The notes below the pieces were generated by a model. It did not search any database. It saw nothing but the letters and a program-made list of their open reading frames with translations, and was not told the origin of the DNA. A program made the translations under genes and the position numbers. Below are positions 18,701 to 26,887 of a DNA stretch of 64,000 nucleotides, in pieces. The stretch is from Flavobacterium xanthum (GTDB lineage Bacteria; Bacteroidota; Bacteroidia; Flavobacteriales; Flavobacteriaceae), in NCBI RefSeq assembly GCF_900142695.1, contig NZ_FRBU01000003.1:79968-143967 (forward strand), given 5' to 3'. Each line of letters starts with the position of its first letter. The first letter of the stretch is position 1.

Positions 18701-19443
18701 AAGAACAAGTAGCCACCGAATTGCCAGAAAAAACAGAAAGCATCATTTTTTGTGAAATGGAAAAAGAGCAGCGTGCGGTTTACAACACCTTCAAAAATAA
18801 ATACCGTGATTATTTAATGAATAAAATTGATGAAAATGGCGTCGAGAAATCACAAATGTACATCTTAGAAGGTTTAACTAAACTCCGGCAAATTTGCAAT
18901 TCGACCGCGCTAATTCCGACTGATGAAGACTTTGGGAATTATTCGGTAAAGCTCGAGGCATTAATGGAAAACATCAAAGAAAAAACGGGAAATCATAAAA
19001 TTTTAGTTTTTTCACAGTTTGTCAAAATGCTTCAAATCGTAAAAACGAGACTAGAAGAAGAACACATTCATTATGAATATTTAGACGGAAAAACGACCAA
19101 CAGACAAGAGCGAGTCGAGAATTTTCAAAATAATGCCGATGTTCGGGTCTTTCTGATTAGTCTTAAAGCTGGTGGAACCGGACTAAATCTAACCGAAGCA
19201 GATTATGTTTTCATTATTGATCCTTGGTGGAATCCTGCTGTCGAAAACCAAGCCATTGATCGCTGTTATCGCATTGGACAAACCAAAAAAGTAATGGCAT
19301 ACCGCATGATTTGTAAAGATACAATCGAAGAAAAAATTGTTTCATTGCAACAAAAAAAGAAAAATGTAGCTTCGAGTATTATTTCGATCGACGACGAGAA
19401 AAAATCGTTTGATATTAATGAGGTAAAGGAATTGTTTCGGTAG
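15775..19443 (+). CDS. SNF2-family DEAD/DEAH helicase with two SWIM zinc fingers
   Basis: 1222 residues. Two SWIM fingers lie at the N-terminus: CxC at 68/70 with CxH at 78/80, and CxC at 181/183 with C190-D-H192. A long middle region of about 550 residues resembles the SNF2-associated domain of bacterial homologues. The motor has motif I DDMGLGKT (K794), motif II DESQ (D886), GTPIEN, and a C-terminal helicase half (VFSQF, LKAGGTGLNLTEADYVF, DRCYRIGQ). Such proteins translocate on duplex DNA or remodel RNA polymerase or protein complexes; the bacterial role here is not established. It lies 24 bases after the M3 peptidase gene. Confidence 0.93.
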   Translation: MELTDLKLIQDYLKENSIASSTANAKNISPTLINVYFGQYEFEYLGGATKPYQIEINIANPKKIESYCSCPYDHGGVCKHIIAALTDISKVIIKKTNSILHDLNDFTATQKLPLNQTHLENELLSDAVLSQFPSRYTSYYDHQLQISNASQSEVKTMFLDWGNHEQTISYDSETKILKTRCTCSKAEKPCDHIGISLRIIKKKLGENFFNTNYLPQKIEAFLKPYQITDNAEIGKIFDFQITKKGFEATSKYKNIQQGFQDLSNIYANEAVELSAKLPMSDHFDHDFGLGIYFGFRAKKLKGIFPFQAKYNKAKTDFASSISDLNYYSIGESMHLFLNENNDAVIIKSLQLNDLISSYESKREIGYLTKAFEHLELLLPLWKTLLIYKHEDKASLTRKNLVSTKIEDIKIRLFFTLSENEYFYTLKAKIAIGDKDFNLNSTAIIVSSLFVFFQGNAYPIPNANVSAHLNSFANHSEINYFKKDVPNFIEKVILPLSKKFEIQTTIFKKSKAKIENESIEKQIYMSDLEGHYIVFKPVIQYGKTLVPVFSNELLLEATEDSKITYQDRNQSFEDNFIEEFRSLHPKFETQESMFFLTPEELFENYWMLHATERMKQLGITVFGANELKSFKFNLNKPVIRVNLKSDIDWFDIEIDISFGNQKVNIKELQKAFLKKSNYVALGDGTLGILPEEWMKKFANYFKTGEVKKNGIQMSNYQFGIIEELYEEMDTKPAFLEELYNKKMRLQNISEIETIPIPKGIKAKLRDYQHHGLNWLAFLDKNQLGGCLADDMGLGKTLQTIAFLQHLKVTNPKNQPSLIIAPTSLIFNWRNEIEKFCPTLKMLTFTGGNRLENKDNFNKYDLIISTYGSLLNDIAFLKDFKFNYIVLDESQAIKNPNSKRYKAVRLLNSYNRIALTGTPIENNTFDLYAQLNFLNPGLLGNMTHFKNNFSDAIDKEKDVDASQILSKIITPFMLRRTKEQVATELPEKTESIIFCEMEKEQRAVYNTFKNKYRDYLMNKIDENGVEKSQMYILEGLTKLRQICNSTALIPTDEDFGNYSVKLEALMENIKEKTGNHKILVFSQFVKMLQIVKTRLEEEHIHYEYLDGKTTNRQERVENFQNNADVRVFLISLKAGGTGLNLTEADYVFIIDPWWNPAVENQAIDRCYRIGQTKKVMAYRMICKDTIEEKIVSLQQKKKNVASSIISIDDEKKSFDINEVKELFR

Positions 19444-19516
19444 TTCCGATTCCTAAAATACTTTACTTATTTTTCGAAAAAAGATACTTATAATAAAAAA
19501 GTAACACTAAAAGTAA

Positions 19517-19681
19517 CGAAATGTACTTTTCGAAGCGAAAATAAAATTGACGATAGCACTTTACGAACGCTTTAAAGAACAAGATCCAAAACTGGAAGCT
19601 TTAATGAAAAAAGTGAAATTGTTTAATCATAAATTTCTGAAAACCAAAGTACAATGGTTCGGATTCTTTGATAAATTTTAG
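19517..19681 (+). pseudogene. Short open frame, possible C-terminal gene remnant
   Basis: An in-frame stop at 19514 opens a frame that ends in TAG at 19679-19681 and reads, in part, LTIALYERFKEQDPKLEALM and then KVQWFGFFDKF. It contains a TTG at 19547 but no ATG in a plausible place. The composition looks coding rather than intergenic. It may be the tail of a degraded gene or a tiny gene of about 44 residues; I do not recognise it. Confidence 0.3.
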
Positions 19682-19711
19682 AATAATTAAAAAAATAAAA
19701 CCTACAATAAA

Positions 19712-20419
19712 ATGAGTTTTTTAAAAGCAGAGTGGAATAATTTAGCCATGATTAATTATGAGGTTGATCCTCAAATTTTACAAAAATATGTCCCAAAAGG
19801 AACCGAACTCGATTTTTGGAACGGCAAATGCTACGTCAGTTTTATTGGGTTTCTTTTTGAAAAGGTGCGTGTTCTAGGAATCAAAATTCCCTTCCATAGT
19901 GATTTTGAGGAAGTCAATCTTCGGTTTTATGTGAGGCGTTTTGAAAATGGAGTATGGAAAAGAGGGGCCGTTTTTATAAGCGAAATTGTTCCGAAATACG
20001 CCATTTCATTTATTGCCAATACGTTTTATAATGAGCACTACAGCACGTTACCCATGAAACACACTTTAACAGTCAATGAAAAGTCAAGAGAATTTATATA
20101 CCAATGGAAAGTCCGTAACAATTGGAATACCATTCATGTAACAACGGACAAGACGCCCATTGCAATTGAACCGGATTCAGAAGCTGAATTTATTACAGAA
20201 CACTACTTTGGGTATACCAAAATAAATGAAAATGAAACTTTTGAGTACCAAGTCACACATCCCAGATGGCAACAATTTGAAGTAACGAAGAATAACTCTA
20301 AAATAGATTTTGAAGGTGTATACGGGAAGGAATTTGCATTTATTGCTAATTTAGAACCAACTTCCGTATTTCTAGCTATTGGCTCCAAAATAACTATTGA
20401 AGACAAACGAAAATTATAA
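19712..20419 (+). CDS. DUF2071 (YqjF-like) family protein
   Basis: 235 residues, cytoplasmic. The DUF2071 pattern is clear: MSFLKAEWNNLAMINYEVDP at the N-terminus, then KCYVSFIGFLFEKVRVLGI and NLRFYVRRFENGVWKRGAVF, and later EHYFGYTKINENETFEYQV. These proteins resemble the acetoacetate-decarboxylase-like fold; no reaction is assigned. It is six bases upstream of the SRPBCC gene, and the two surely form one transcript. The ATG at 19712 follows an A-rich leader typical of this genome. Confidence 0.9.
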   Translation: MSFLKAEWNNLAMINYEVDPQILQKYVPKGTELDFWNGKCYVSFIGFLFEKVRVLGIKIPFHSDFEEVNLRFYVRRFENGVWKRGAVFISEIVPKYAISFIANTFYNEHYSTLPMKHTLTVNEKSREFIYQWKVRNNWNTIHVTTDKTPIAIEPDSEAEFITEHYFGYTKINENETFEYQVTHPRWQQFEVTKNNSKIDFEGVYGKEFAFIANLEPTSVFLAIGSKITIEDKRKL

Positions 20420-20424
20420 TTTTA

Positions 20425-20877
20425 ATGACCCGAATAAAAATTAGGACTAAAATAAATGCCCCAATACAAACTGTTTTTGATATTTCCAGAGACATCGATG
20501 TACACCAAAAATCAGCTAGTCCTACAAAAGAAACGGCTATCGACGGCATCACTTCCGGCTTGATCAACTATAATGAAACAGTGACTTGGCGCGGAAAACA
20601 TTTTGGTTTTTACCTGACTCACAAAAGCCGAATAACCGCCATGAACTTATACGATTATTTTGTAGATGAGATGGAGGACGGGAAATTCAAATCATTCCGA
20701 CATGAACATCTTTTCATAGAAAAGAATGGCCTGACAGTAATGAAAGACAAAATACATTATGAAGTTCCTTACGGTGTTTTTGGCGAATTATTTGATTTTT
20801 TGTTTCTAAAAAATCACATGATAAATTTCGTTTTGGCAAGAAACAAGGTGTTGAAAGAATTAGCTGAAAGCAAGTAA
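20425..20877 (+). CDS. SRPBCC/START-like family protein
   Basis: 150 residues with a START/Bet v 1-like helix-grip pattern: the N-terminal strand and helix KIRTKINAPIQTVFDISRDI, central strands including VTWRGKHFGFYLTHKSRIT, and a long C-terminal helix ending in ARNKVLKELAESK. Members bind hydrophobic ligands; relatives are often annotated as cell-division inhibitors without good evidence. It is coupled to the DUF2071 gene by a five-base gap, so a joint role is likely but unknown. Confidence 0.85.
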   Translation: MTRIKIRTKINAPIQTVFDISRDIDVHQKSASPTKETAIDGITSGLINYNETVTWRGKHFGFYLTHKSRITAMNLYDYFVDEMEDGKFKSFRHEHLFIEKNGLTVMKDKIHYEVPYGVFGELFDFLFLKNHMINFVLARNKVLKELAESK

Positions 20878-20981
20878 TTTACAAAAAGTGGACAATAGAA
20901 GTAACGTATTGAACCACTAAAATGACCCTCTTCACCACTCTTTCAGTGCTATTGACGAACGCACGCACCACTATTTACTTT

Positions 20982-21794
20982 TTACCCTAAAACCAGCAAC
21001 ATCCACCAGACGATTGGAATACTTTCTACCCAAAAAGAGGTGTAATATTTCGATCGTTTATCATTGGCAAAAATTAGAAATAATGAAATCATAATCACTA
21101 GCAGCAAGTTGACTACTAATTGGTTTTTATCAAAATTACTTTTTAAAAATTCCAAAAAATAAAAAGGAAGCAAAAGCAACAGTCCTAATAGTTTGGTTCG
21201 CCTCACCCCTATTTGTTGTGGAACGGTTTTTAAATGCGGATCATCGTTTGCCAAATCAATGATTTCAAAAACAAGCACCAAAACAAAAATAAGAATAAAC
21301 CGTTGTAAACATTTTAGATAAAAATCTGCTGTTATAGGTATCTCCGCATTTAATATGGGCAAACCCAAAGTCACTCCTACCCAACACAGAGCCACAATAT
21401 AAATTTTTACCCCAGCCCAATTTCTAGCATTCCTTTTAGTAGGAAAAAAAGGAAGTGTATATAATAATGTGATACTTAAAAAAATAACAGCTGCAATTTG
21501 AGTAACTCGTTGCAATTGAAAAAAATAATAACCTACTAAAATAAAACAACAAAAACTAAACAGCGCAATTGCTTTTAGTTCGTTCCGCATTTGAATTTTT
21601 TTTGCTCGGGCTAATGCATCGTATTTAACAAAATTGTATCCAACGACAATTCCAAAAAAAGCAAAGTGTGCAATGGAGTCCTCATAAGAAATGTGGAACA
21701 TGTGTTGGGTCATTCTAACTAAGGCATAGCACGATAAACCCACGTGAATACTGCCTTTAATATAAAAATCGATTATTAGTTTAAAAACCCTCAT
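20982..21794 (-). CDS. UbiA-like prenyltransferase family membrane protein
   Basis: 270 residues with about eight hydrophobic helices (for example ALFSFCCFILVGYYFF and FILIFVLVLVFEIIDLA). The two UbiA metal-binding sites survive only partly: the first reads N54-FVKY-D59, not the full NDxxDxxxD, while the second, DLANDDPHLKTVPQ, is close to family form. This suggests a divergent prenyltransferase or a family member that has lost activity. It is the only gene on its strand here, 104 bases from the SRPBCC gene (convergent) and divergent from gcvP. No pathway can be assigned from the neighbours. Confidence 0.75.
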   Translation of the reverse strand: MRVFKLIIDFYIKGSIHVGLSCYALVRMTQHMFHISYEDSIAHFAFFGIVVGYNFVKYDALARAKKIQMRNELKAIALFSFCCFILVGYYFFQLQRVTQIAAVIFLSITLLYTLPFFPTKRNARNWAGVKIYIVALCWVGVTLGLPILNAEIPITADFYLKCLQRFILIFVLVLVFEIIDLANDDPHLKTVPQQIGVRRTKLLGLLLLLPFYFLEFLKSNFDKNQLVVNLLLVIMISLFLIFANDKRSKYYTSFWVESIPIVWWMLLVLG

Positions 21795-21941
21795 TAGACA
21801 AAATTAATCAAAGTGTTAATAAGAACGGCTTTTAGTTGAAAAATTCACAGAAAATCACGTTAAAAAAGGCTATTAATAGCATATTAATATTTAATTTTAC
21901 AGCCTTTTAAAACAAGAAACACACAACCCATTTTATATACA

Positions 21942-24791
21942 ATGAAAACAGACGCTTTTGCATTAAGACACATTGGCCCAAGAGAAAATGATTTAGAACA
22001 CATGTTGAAGACAATTGGCGCAGCAACTCTGAATCAATTGATTGATGAAACTATTCCAAGTGACATTCGTTTAAAATCGGATTTAGATTTAGAACCGGCA
22101 ATGACCGAATATGAGTTTGCAAATCACATTCAAAAATTAGGAAATAAAAATAAAGTTTTTCAATCTTATATAGGCTTAGGATACAACGCTGCAATTATTC
22201 CTGCAGTAATCCAAAGAAATGTTTTTGAAAACCCAGGTTGGTACACTGCTTACACACCGTATCAAGCAGAAATAGCCCAAGGTCGTCTCGAAGCGATTTT
22301 GAATTTTCAAACCATGGTTATCGAATTAACTGGGATGGAAATTGCTAACGCTTCCTTATTAGATGAAGGAACTGCTGCTGCTGAAGCTATGGCGCTCCTT
22401 TTTGATGTTCGTTCGCGTGATCAAAAGAAAAACAAAACAAATAAATTCTTCGTTTCCGAAGAAATATTACCCCAAACTTTATCGGTTTTACAAACGCGTT
22501 CCACTCCAATTGGCGTTGAATTAGTAATTGGAAACCATGAAGAATTTGATTTTTCATCGGAATATTTTGGAGCAATCCTTCAATATCCTGGAAAATTTGG
22601 ACAAGTTAACGACTACACTGATTTTATCGCAAAAGCTGCTGAAAACGAAATTAAAGTAGCGGTTGCTGCTGATATTTTGAGTTTAGTAAAATTAACTCCT
22701 CCAGGAGAAATGGGCGCTGCAGTGGTACTTGGAACTACACAACGTTTTGGAATTCCGTTAGGTTATGGCGGACCACATGCAGCTTATTTTGCTACAAAAG
22801 ACGAATACAAAAGAAGCATGCCAGGCAGAATCATCGGTGTAACAGTAGATACAGATGGAAATCGTGCACTACGTATGGCACTGCAAACGCGCGAGCAACA
22901 CATTAAAAGAGACAAAGCAACCTCAAACATTTGTACTGCTCAAGTTTTATTATCCGTTATGGCTGGAATGTATTCTGTGTATCACGGACCAAAAGGCTTA
23001 CAGTATATTGCTGATAAAGTACATGCATCTGCAGCAACTTTAGCAAATGCATTAGAACAATCAGGGTATCAACAAACGAATACCGCTTTCTTCGACACCA
23101 TTGTTGTTAAGGCTGATGCCAAAAAAGTAAAAGCGATTGCCGAAGAAAACGAAATTAATTTCTACTATGTAGACGACAATACGATTTCAATTTCTTTAAA
23201 TGAAACGACAAGCATCACTGATTTAAATAAAATTGTTGCTGTATTCGCTTCTGCAAATGGGACTGCACTGACTCTGATTGAAACACTATCTGAAACCAAT
23301 CATTTTCCAGAAAATGTAAACAGAACATCTACTTTTTTAACGCACGATGTTTTCAACAAATACCATTCTGAAACCGCTTTGATGCGCTACATCAAAATGC
23401 TAGAAAGAAAAGATTTAGCCTTGAATCATTCCATGATTTCTTTAGGTTCATGCACCATGAAACTGAATGCAGCTTCAGAAATGTTGCCTTTAAGTATGCC
23501 ACAATGGAATAACATTCATCCTTTTGCACCATTGGATCAAGTACAAGGATACCAAGAAATGTTAGCTAAACTAGAACAACAGTTAAATGTAATAACTGGT
23601 TTTGCTGGAACAACATTACAACCTAACTCAGGTGCGCAAGGAGAATATGCCGGATTAATGGTGATTCGTGCTTACCACCTTTCAAGAGGAGACCATCATA
23701 GAAACATTGCTTTAATCCCATCATCGGCGCACGGAACAAATCCAGCATCGGCAGCTATGGCAGGAATGAAAGTTGTTGTTACTAAAACATTAGAAAACGG
23801 AAACATTGATGTAGACGATTTACGAGAGAAAGCTATTTTACACAAGGACAACCTCGCTTGTTTGATGGTAACCTATCCTTCCACTCACGGTGTATTTGAA
23901 AGTGCAATCAAAGAAATTACACAATTGATTCACGATAATGGTGGACAAGTTTATATGGATGGTGCTAATATGAATGCTCAAGTTGGATTGACAAATCCCG
24001 CAACTATTGGCGCTGACGTATGTCACTTGAATTTGCATAAAACATTTGCTATTCCTCATGGCGGTGGCGGACCAGGTGTAGGACCTATCTGTGTGGCACC
24101 ACAATTAGTTCCCTTCTTACCTACAAATCCAGTGATACCAACAGGCGGAGAAAATGCAATTACTGCAATATCTGCTGCTCCTTGGGGTTCTGCATTAGTT
24201 TGTCTGATATCTTATGGTTACATCTGTATGTTAGGTGCCGAAGGTTTGAGACAATCTACGGAATATGCGATTTTAAATGCAAACTATATCAAGGAAAAAT
24301 TAAACGGTCACTACGACACGTTATATTCAGGAGAAATGGGTCGCGCAGCACATGAAATGATTATTGAATGCCGTCCATTTAAAGAAAAAGGAATTGAAGT
24401 AACTGATATTGCTAAACGATTGATGGATTATGGTTTCCATGCACCTACAGTTTCCTTCCCAGTTGCTGGAACAATGATGATTGAACCAACAGAGAGTGAA
24501 AACTTAGAAGAATTAGATCGTTTTTGTGACGCGATGATTGCCATAAGAAAAGAAATTGAAACGGCTACTTTAGACAATCCAAACAATATCTTAAAAAACG
24601 CACCCCACACTTTAATGATGGCCACCACAGACAACTGGAATTTTCCTTACAGTCGTGAAGCCGCAGCCTTCCCATTAGAATACATTGCCGAAAATAAATT
24701 CTGGCCTACCGTACGTAGAGTCGACGAAGCGTATGGAGATAGAAATTTAAATTGTTCCTGTGCGCCAATTGAAGCGTATATAGAAAGTTAG
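21942..24791 (+). CDS. gcvP: Glycine dehydrogenase (decarboxylating), glycine cleavage P-protein
   Basis: 949 residues, the single-chain form in which the N- and C-terminal halves are fused. It decarboxylates glycine with PLP and passes the aminomethyl group to lipoylated H protein. The PLP lysine is K700 in HLNLHKTF, followed by the glycine-rich loop PHGGGGPGVGPI. Other family segments are MALQTREQHIKRDKATSNIC and SLGSCTMKLNAASEM. gcvT and gcvH are not in the window, so the gene stands apart from its partners. No glycine riboswitch was recognised in the 147-base leader. A hairpin terminator follows closely. Confidence 0.98.
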   Translation: MKTDAFALRHIGPRENDLEHMLKTIGAATLNQLIDETIPSDIRLKSDLDLEPAMTEYEFANHIQKLGNKNKVFQSYIGLGYNAAIIPAVIQRNVFENPGWYTAYTPYQAEIAQGRLEAILNFQTMVIELTGMEIANASLLDEGTAAAEAMALLFDVRSRDQKKNKTNKFFVSEEILPQTLSVLQTRSTPIGVELVIGNHEEFDFSSEYFGAILQYPGKFGQVNDYTDFIAKAAENEIKVAVAADILSLVKLTPPGEMGAAVVLGTTQRFGIPLGYGGPHAAYFATKDEYKRSMPGRIIGVTVDTDGNRALRMALQTREQHIKRDKATSNICTAQVLLSVMAGMYSVYHGPKGLQYIADKVHASAATLANALEQSGYQQTNTAFFDTIVVKADAKKVKAIAEENEINFYYVDDNTISISLNETTSITDLNKIVAVFASANGTALTLIETLSETNHFPENVNRTSTFLTHDVFNKYHSETALMRYIKMLERKDLALNHSMISLGSCTMKLNAASEMLPLSMPQWNNIHPFAPLDQVQGYQEMLAKLEQQLNVITGFAGTTLQPNSGAQGEYAGLMVIRAYHLSRGDHHRNIALIPSSAHGTNPASAAMAGMKVVVTKTLENGNIDVDDLREKAILHKDNLACLMVTYPSTHGVFESAIKEITQLIHDNGGQVYMDGANMNAQVGLTNPATIGADVCHLNLHKTFAIPHGGGGPGVGPICVAPQLVPFLPTNPVIPTGGENAITAISAAPWGSALVCLISYGYICMLGAEGLRQSTEYAILNANYIKEKLNGHYDTLYSGEMGRAAHEMIIECRPFKEKGIEVTDIAKRLMDYGFHAPTVSFPVAGTMMIEPTESENLEELDRFCDAMIAIRKEIETATLDNPNNILKNAPHTLMMATTDNWNFPYSREAAAFPLEYIAENKFWPTVRRVDEAYGDRNLNCSCAPIEAYIES

Positions 24792-24801
24792 ATTGCAACT
24801 T

Positions 24802-24833
24802 AAAATGTCTCGAGAAATCGGGACATTTTTTTT
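24802..24833 (+). terminator. Terminator after gcvP
   Basis: Stem AAAATGTCTCG / CGGGACATTTT with one wobble pair, a short loop and a run of nine T residues. The remaining gap to the next gene (to 25072) is A/T-rich and holds nothing else I recognise. Confidence 0.85.
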
Positions 24834-25072
24834 TGACTTCAAAAATAAAAGTGAATTAAAATACTTTTAATTCAAAATTTAAAAAAATCACTTTTTTTCG
24901 CTTAAAAGATTTAAGAAATAAATATCACACAAAAACTTCAATTTCGTAATAAAATAATCAAAAATTTTGCCAATAAGTTATTATTTCGTAATTATATGCA
25001 TGCATAGTAAATTTTGTAGCTGTAATTATTTTTTAATGATTAAATTAGCCTAAAATTTGGAAAATTAACGCA

Positions 25073-26131
25073 ATGAAAATAAAAATAGCTGGAATAGGAA
25101 GCTATATTCCTGAGAAAAAAGTAAGTAATACAGATTTTAGCGAACATGTTTTTTTAAACGAGGATGGAACAGCTTTTGGCTATCCAAATGAAATAGTCAT
25201 CAATAAATTTAAAGGCATAACTGGAATTGAGCATAGGCGCTATGCTGAAGATCATTTAAACTCCTCCGATCTAGCTTTTTTAGCTTCTCAAAAAGCCATT
25301 AAAAATGCTGGAATTGACCCCGAAACAATCGATTACATCATCTTCGCTCATAACTTTGGCGATGTAAAATACGGCACAACCCAATCCGACATGCTTCCAA
25401 GTTTGGCTACCCGTGTTAAACATAAATTACAAATAAAAAATCCAAAATGCGTCGCGTATGACATTCTTTTTGGATGCCCAGGATGGATTGAAGGCGTACT
25501 TCAAGCCAATGCATTCATCAAATCTGGAATGGCAAAGCGCTGTTTGGTTATAGGTTCAGAAACGTTATCCAGAGTAGTTGATGCTCATGATAGAGACTCC
25601 ATGATCTATTCTGATGGCGCAGGAGCTTCTATTATTGAGGCTTCAGATGATGAAACGGGATTATTGGCCTATGAAAGTGCCACTTATGCAAATGACGAAG
25701 CAGGCTATTTGTTTTTTGGCAAATCCTACAATCCTGATTTAGACCCAGACACCCGCTATATAAAAATGTACGGGCGCAAAATATATGAATTCGCTCTTAA
25801 TCACGTTCCAGCAGCCATGAAAAGTTGTTTAGACAAAAGTGGATTAGGTATTGACGATGTGAAAAAAATACTCATTCACCAAGCCAATGAAAAAATGGAT
25901 GAAGCCATAATCCACCGTTTTTACAAACTTTACGACAAGACGGTTCCTAAAGACATTATGCCTATGAGCATTCATGAACTCGGAAATAGCAGTGTGGCCA
26001 CCGTCCCTACTCTTTTTGATTTGCTTATTCGCGGCGAAATCCAGAATCAAGAAATACACAAAGGGGATGTTATGATTTTTGCCTCTGTTGGCGCAGGAAT
26101 GAACATCAACGCATTTGTTTATAGATATTAA
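25073..26131 (+). CDS. 3-oxoacyl-ACP synthase III-like (KAS III family) enzyme
   Basis: 352 residues. The thiolase-fold catalytic triad is visible: C135 in LFGCPGW, H269 in IHQANEKM and N305 in GNSSVATVP. The C-terminal GAGMNINAFVYRY closes the fold. KAS III enzymes condense an acyl-CoA starter with malonyl-ACP, but this form differs from housekeeping FabH (for example FAHNFGDVKYGTTQSDMLPS near residue 100), so it may serve a specialised lipid or secondary pathway. Downstream are a methyltransferase, a family 2 glycosyltransferase and a lipid ABC transporter pair. A copy of the dispersed repeat begins six bases after the stop. Confidence 0.9.
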   Translation: MKIKIAGIGSYIPEKKVSNTDFSEHVFLNEDGTAFGYPNEIVINKFKGITGIEHRRYAEDHLNSSDLAFLASQKAIKNAGIDPETIDYIIFAHNFGDVKYGTTQSDMLPSLATRVKHKLQIKNPKCVAYDILFGCPGWIEGVLQANAFIKSGMAKRCLVIGSETLSRVVDAHDRDSMIYSDGAGASIIEASDDETGLLAYESATYANDEAGYLFFGKSYNPDLDPDTRYIKMYGRKIYEFALNHVPAAMKSCLDKSGLGIDDVKKILIHQANEKMDEAIIHRFYKLYDKTVPKDIMPMSIHELGNSSVATVPTLFDLLIRGEIQNQEIHKGDVMIFASVGAGMNINAFVYRY

Positions 26132-26136
26132 TTTGT

Positions 26137-26285
26137 AGTAGGAGCTATTCCTGCTGTACATTACAATTCCTCACTACAAAACTTGTTTTTCTAGGGTGCA
26201 AGAAAGCTTCTTTTAGTCGCTTTTTGCACCCTGAAAAACTACCTTTTGCCGCTCCGGGATTTTCATTTCCATCAGGGCTAAAAAA
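26137..26285 (+). repeat. Dispersed structured intergenic repeat, copy B
   Basis: Starts GTAGGAGCTATTCCTGCTGT and ends CATCAGGGCTAAAAA. An internal hairpin has arms AGGGTGCAAGAAAGC (26193-26207) and GCTTTTTGCACCCT (26219-26232). It aligns closely with copy A (9556-9702, opposite strand) over about 148 bases, including the GGTCGC/AGTCGC core and the CTCCGGG segment. It fills most of the gap between the KAS III and methyltransferase genes. Confidence 0.7.
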
Positions 26286-26310
26286 CAATACCAAAAAACA
26301 CTTTTATTAC

Positions 26311-26318
26311 TATATTTG
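26311..26318 (+). promoter_or_regulatory. -7 promoter box for the methyltransferase-glycosyltransferase pair
   Basis: TATATTTG matches TAnnTTTG, 44 bases before the ATG at 26363 and just after repeat copy B. No clear -33 TTG. Confidence 0.5.
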
Positions 26319-26362
26319 TGGCTTCATTCCCGAAGCTTGAGGATTGCGCAAAATAAATAAAC

Positions 26363-26887
26363 ATGTACGAGAAAACGTTTCCCAATAAAAGATTCAAACA
26401 TACTTTAGAATTTCTAAAAAAACACGTGTCAAATTCAGAGACCATATTAGATTTAGGTGTTGAAAACCCTTTTTCTAAAATCATGAAGGAAGAAGGTTTC
26501 AATGTTAAAAACACAACTGGTGAAGATTTAGACCTAGATCAATCAGTATTTCAATCTGAAAAAACGACTGTTGTAACAGCTTTCGAGATCTTTGAACACC
26601 TTTTAAATCCTTTCACTATTTTAAAAGAAATAAAATCCGAGAAACTATTTATATCCATTCCCATGCGTCTTTGGTTTTCCCCAGCCTATAGAAGCAAAAC
26701 AGATTTATGGGACAGACATTACCATGAATTTGAAGATTGGCAACTCGATTGGCTTTTGGAAAAAACCGGTTGGAAAATAATAGACCGAGAAAAGTGGACC
26801 AATCCGGTAAAGAAACTTGGAATTCGACCATTACTTCGAAAATTCACACCAAGATATTATATCGTTTATGCCGAAAAAATAAAATAA
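26363..26887 (+). CDS. Class I SAM-dependent methyltransferase-like protein
   Basis: 174 residues. A Rossmann-like start (ETILDLGVENPFSKIMKEEG) stands at motif I, but the usual GxGxG is degenerate. This is followed by an acidic segment GEDLDLD and TAFEIFEHLLNPFTIL, which match motifs of methyltransferase type 11/12 proteins. The short length and weak glycine loop leave room for a non-catalytic role. Its stop codon overlaps the start of the glycosyltransferase gene by one base (TAATG), indicating translational coupling, so the two probably act on the same molecule, perhaps a lipid or glycan. Confidence 0.78.
   Translation: MYEKTFPNKRFKHTLEFLKKHVSNSETILDLGVENPFSKIMKEEGFNVKNTTGEDLDLDQSVFQSEKTTVVTAFEIFEHLLNPFTILKEIKSEKLFISIPMRLWFSPAYRSKTDLWDRHYHEFEDWQLDWLLEKTGWKIIDREKWTNPVKKLGIRPLLRKFTPRYYIVYAEKIK

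Noticed and set aside
21795..21941. Glycine riboswitch ahead of gcvP
   Set aside because: The 147-base leader is too short for a tandem aptamer and shows none of its conserved helices.
26737..26886. N-terminal extension of the family 2 glycosyltransferase frame
   Set aside because: It overlaps the methyltransferase gene in another frame, and the GT fold begins exactly at the ATG at 26887.
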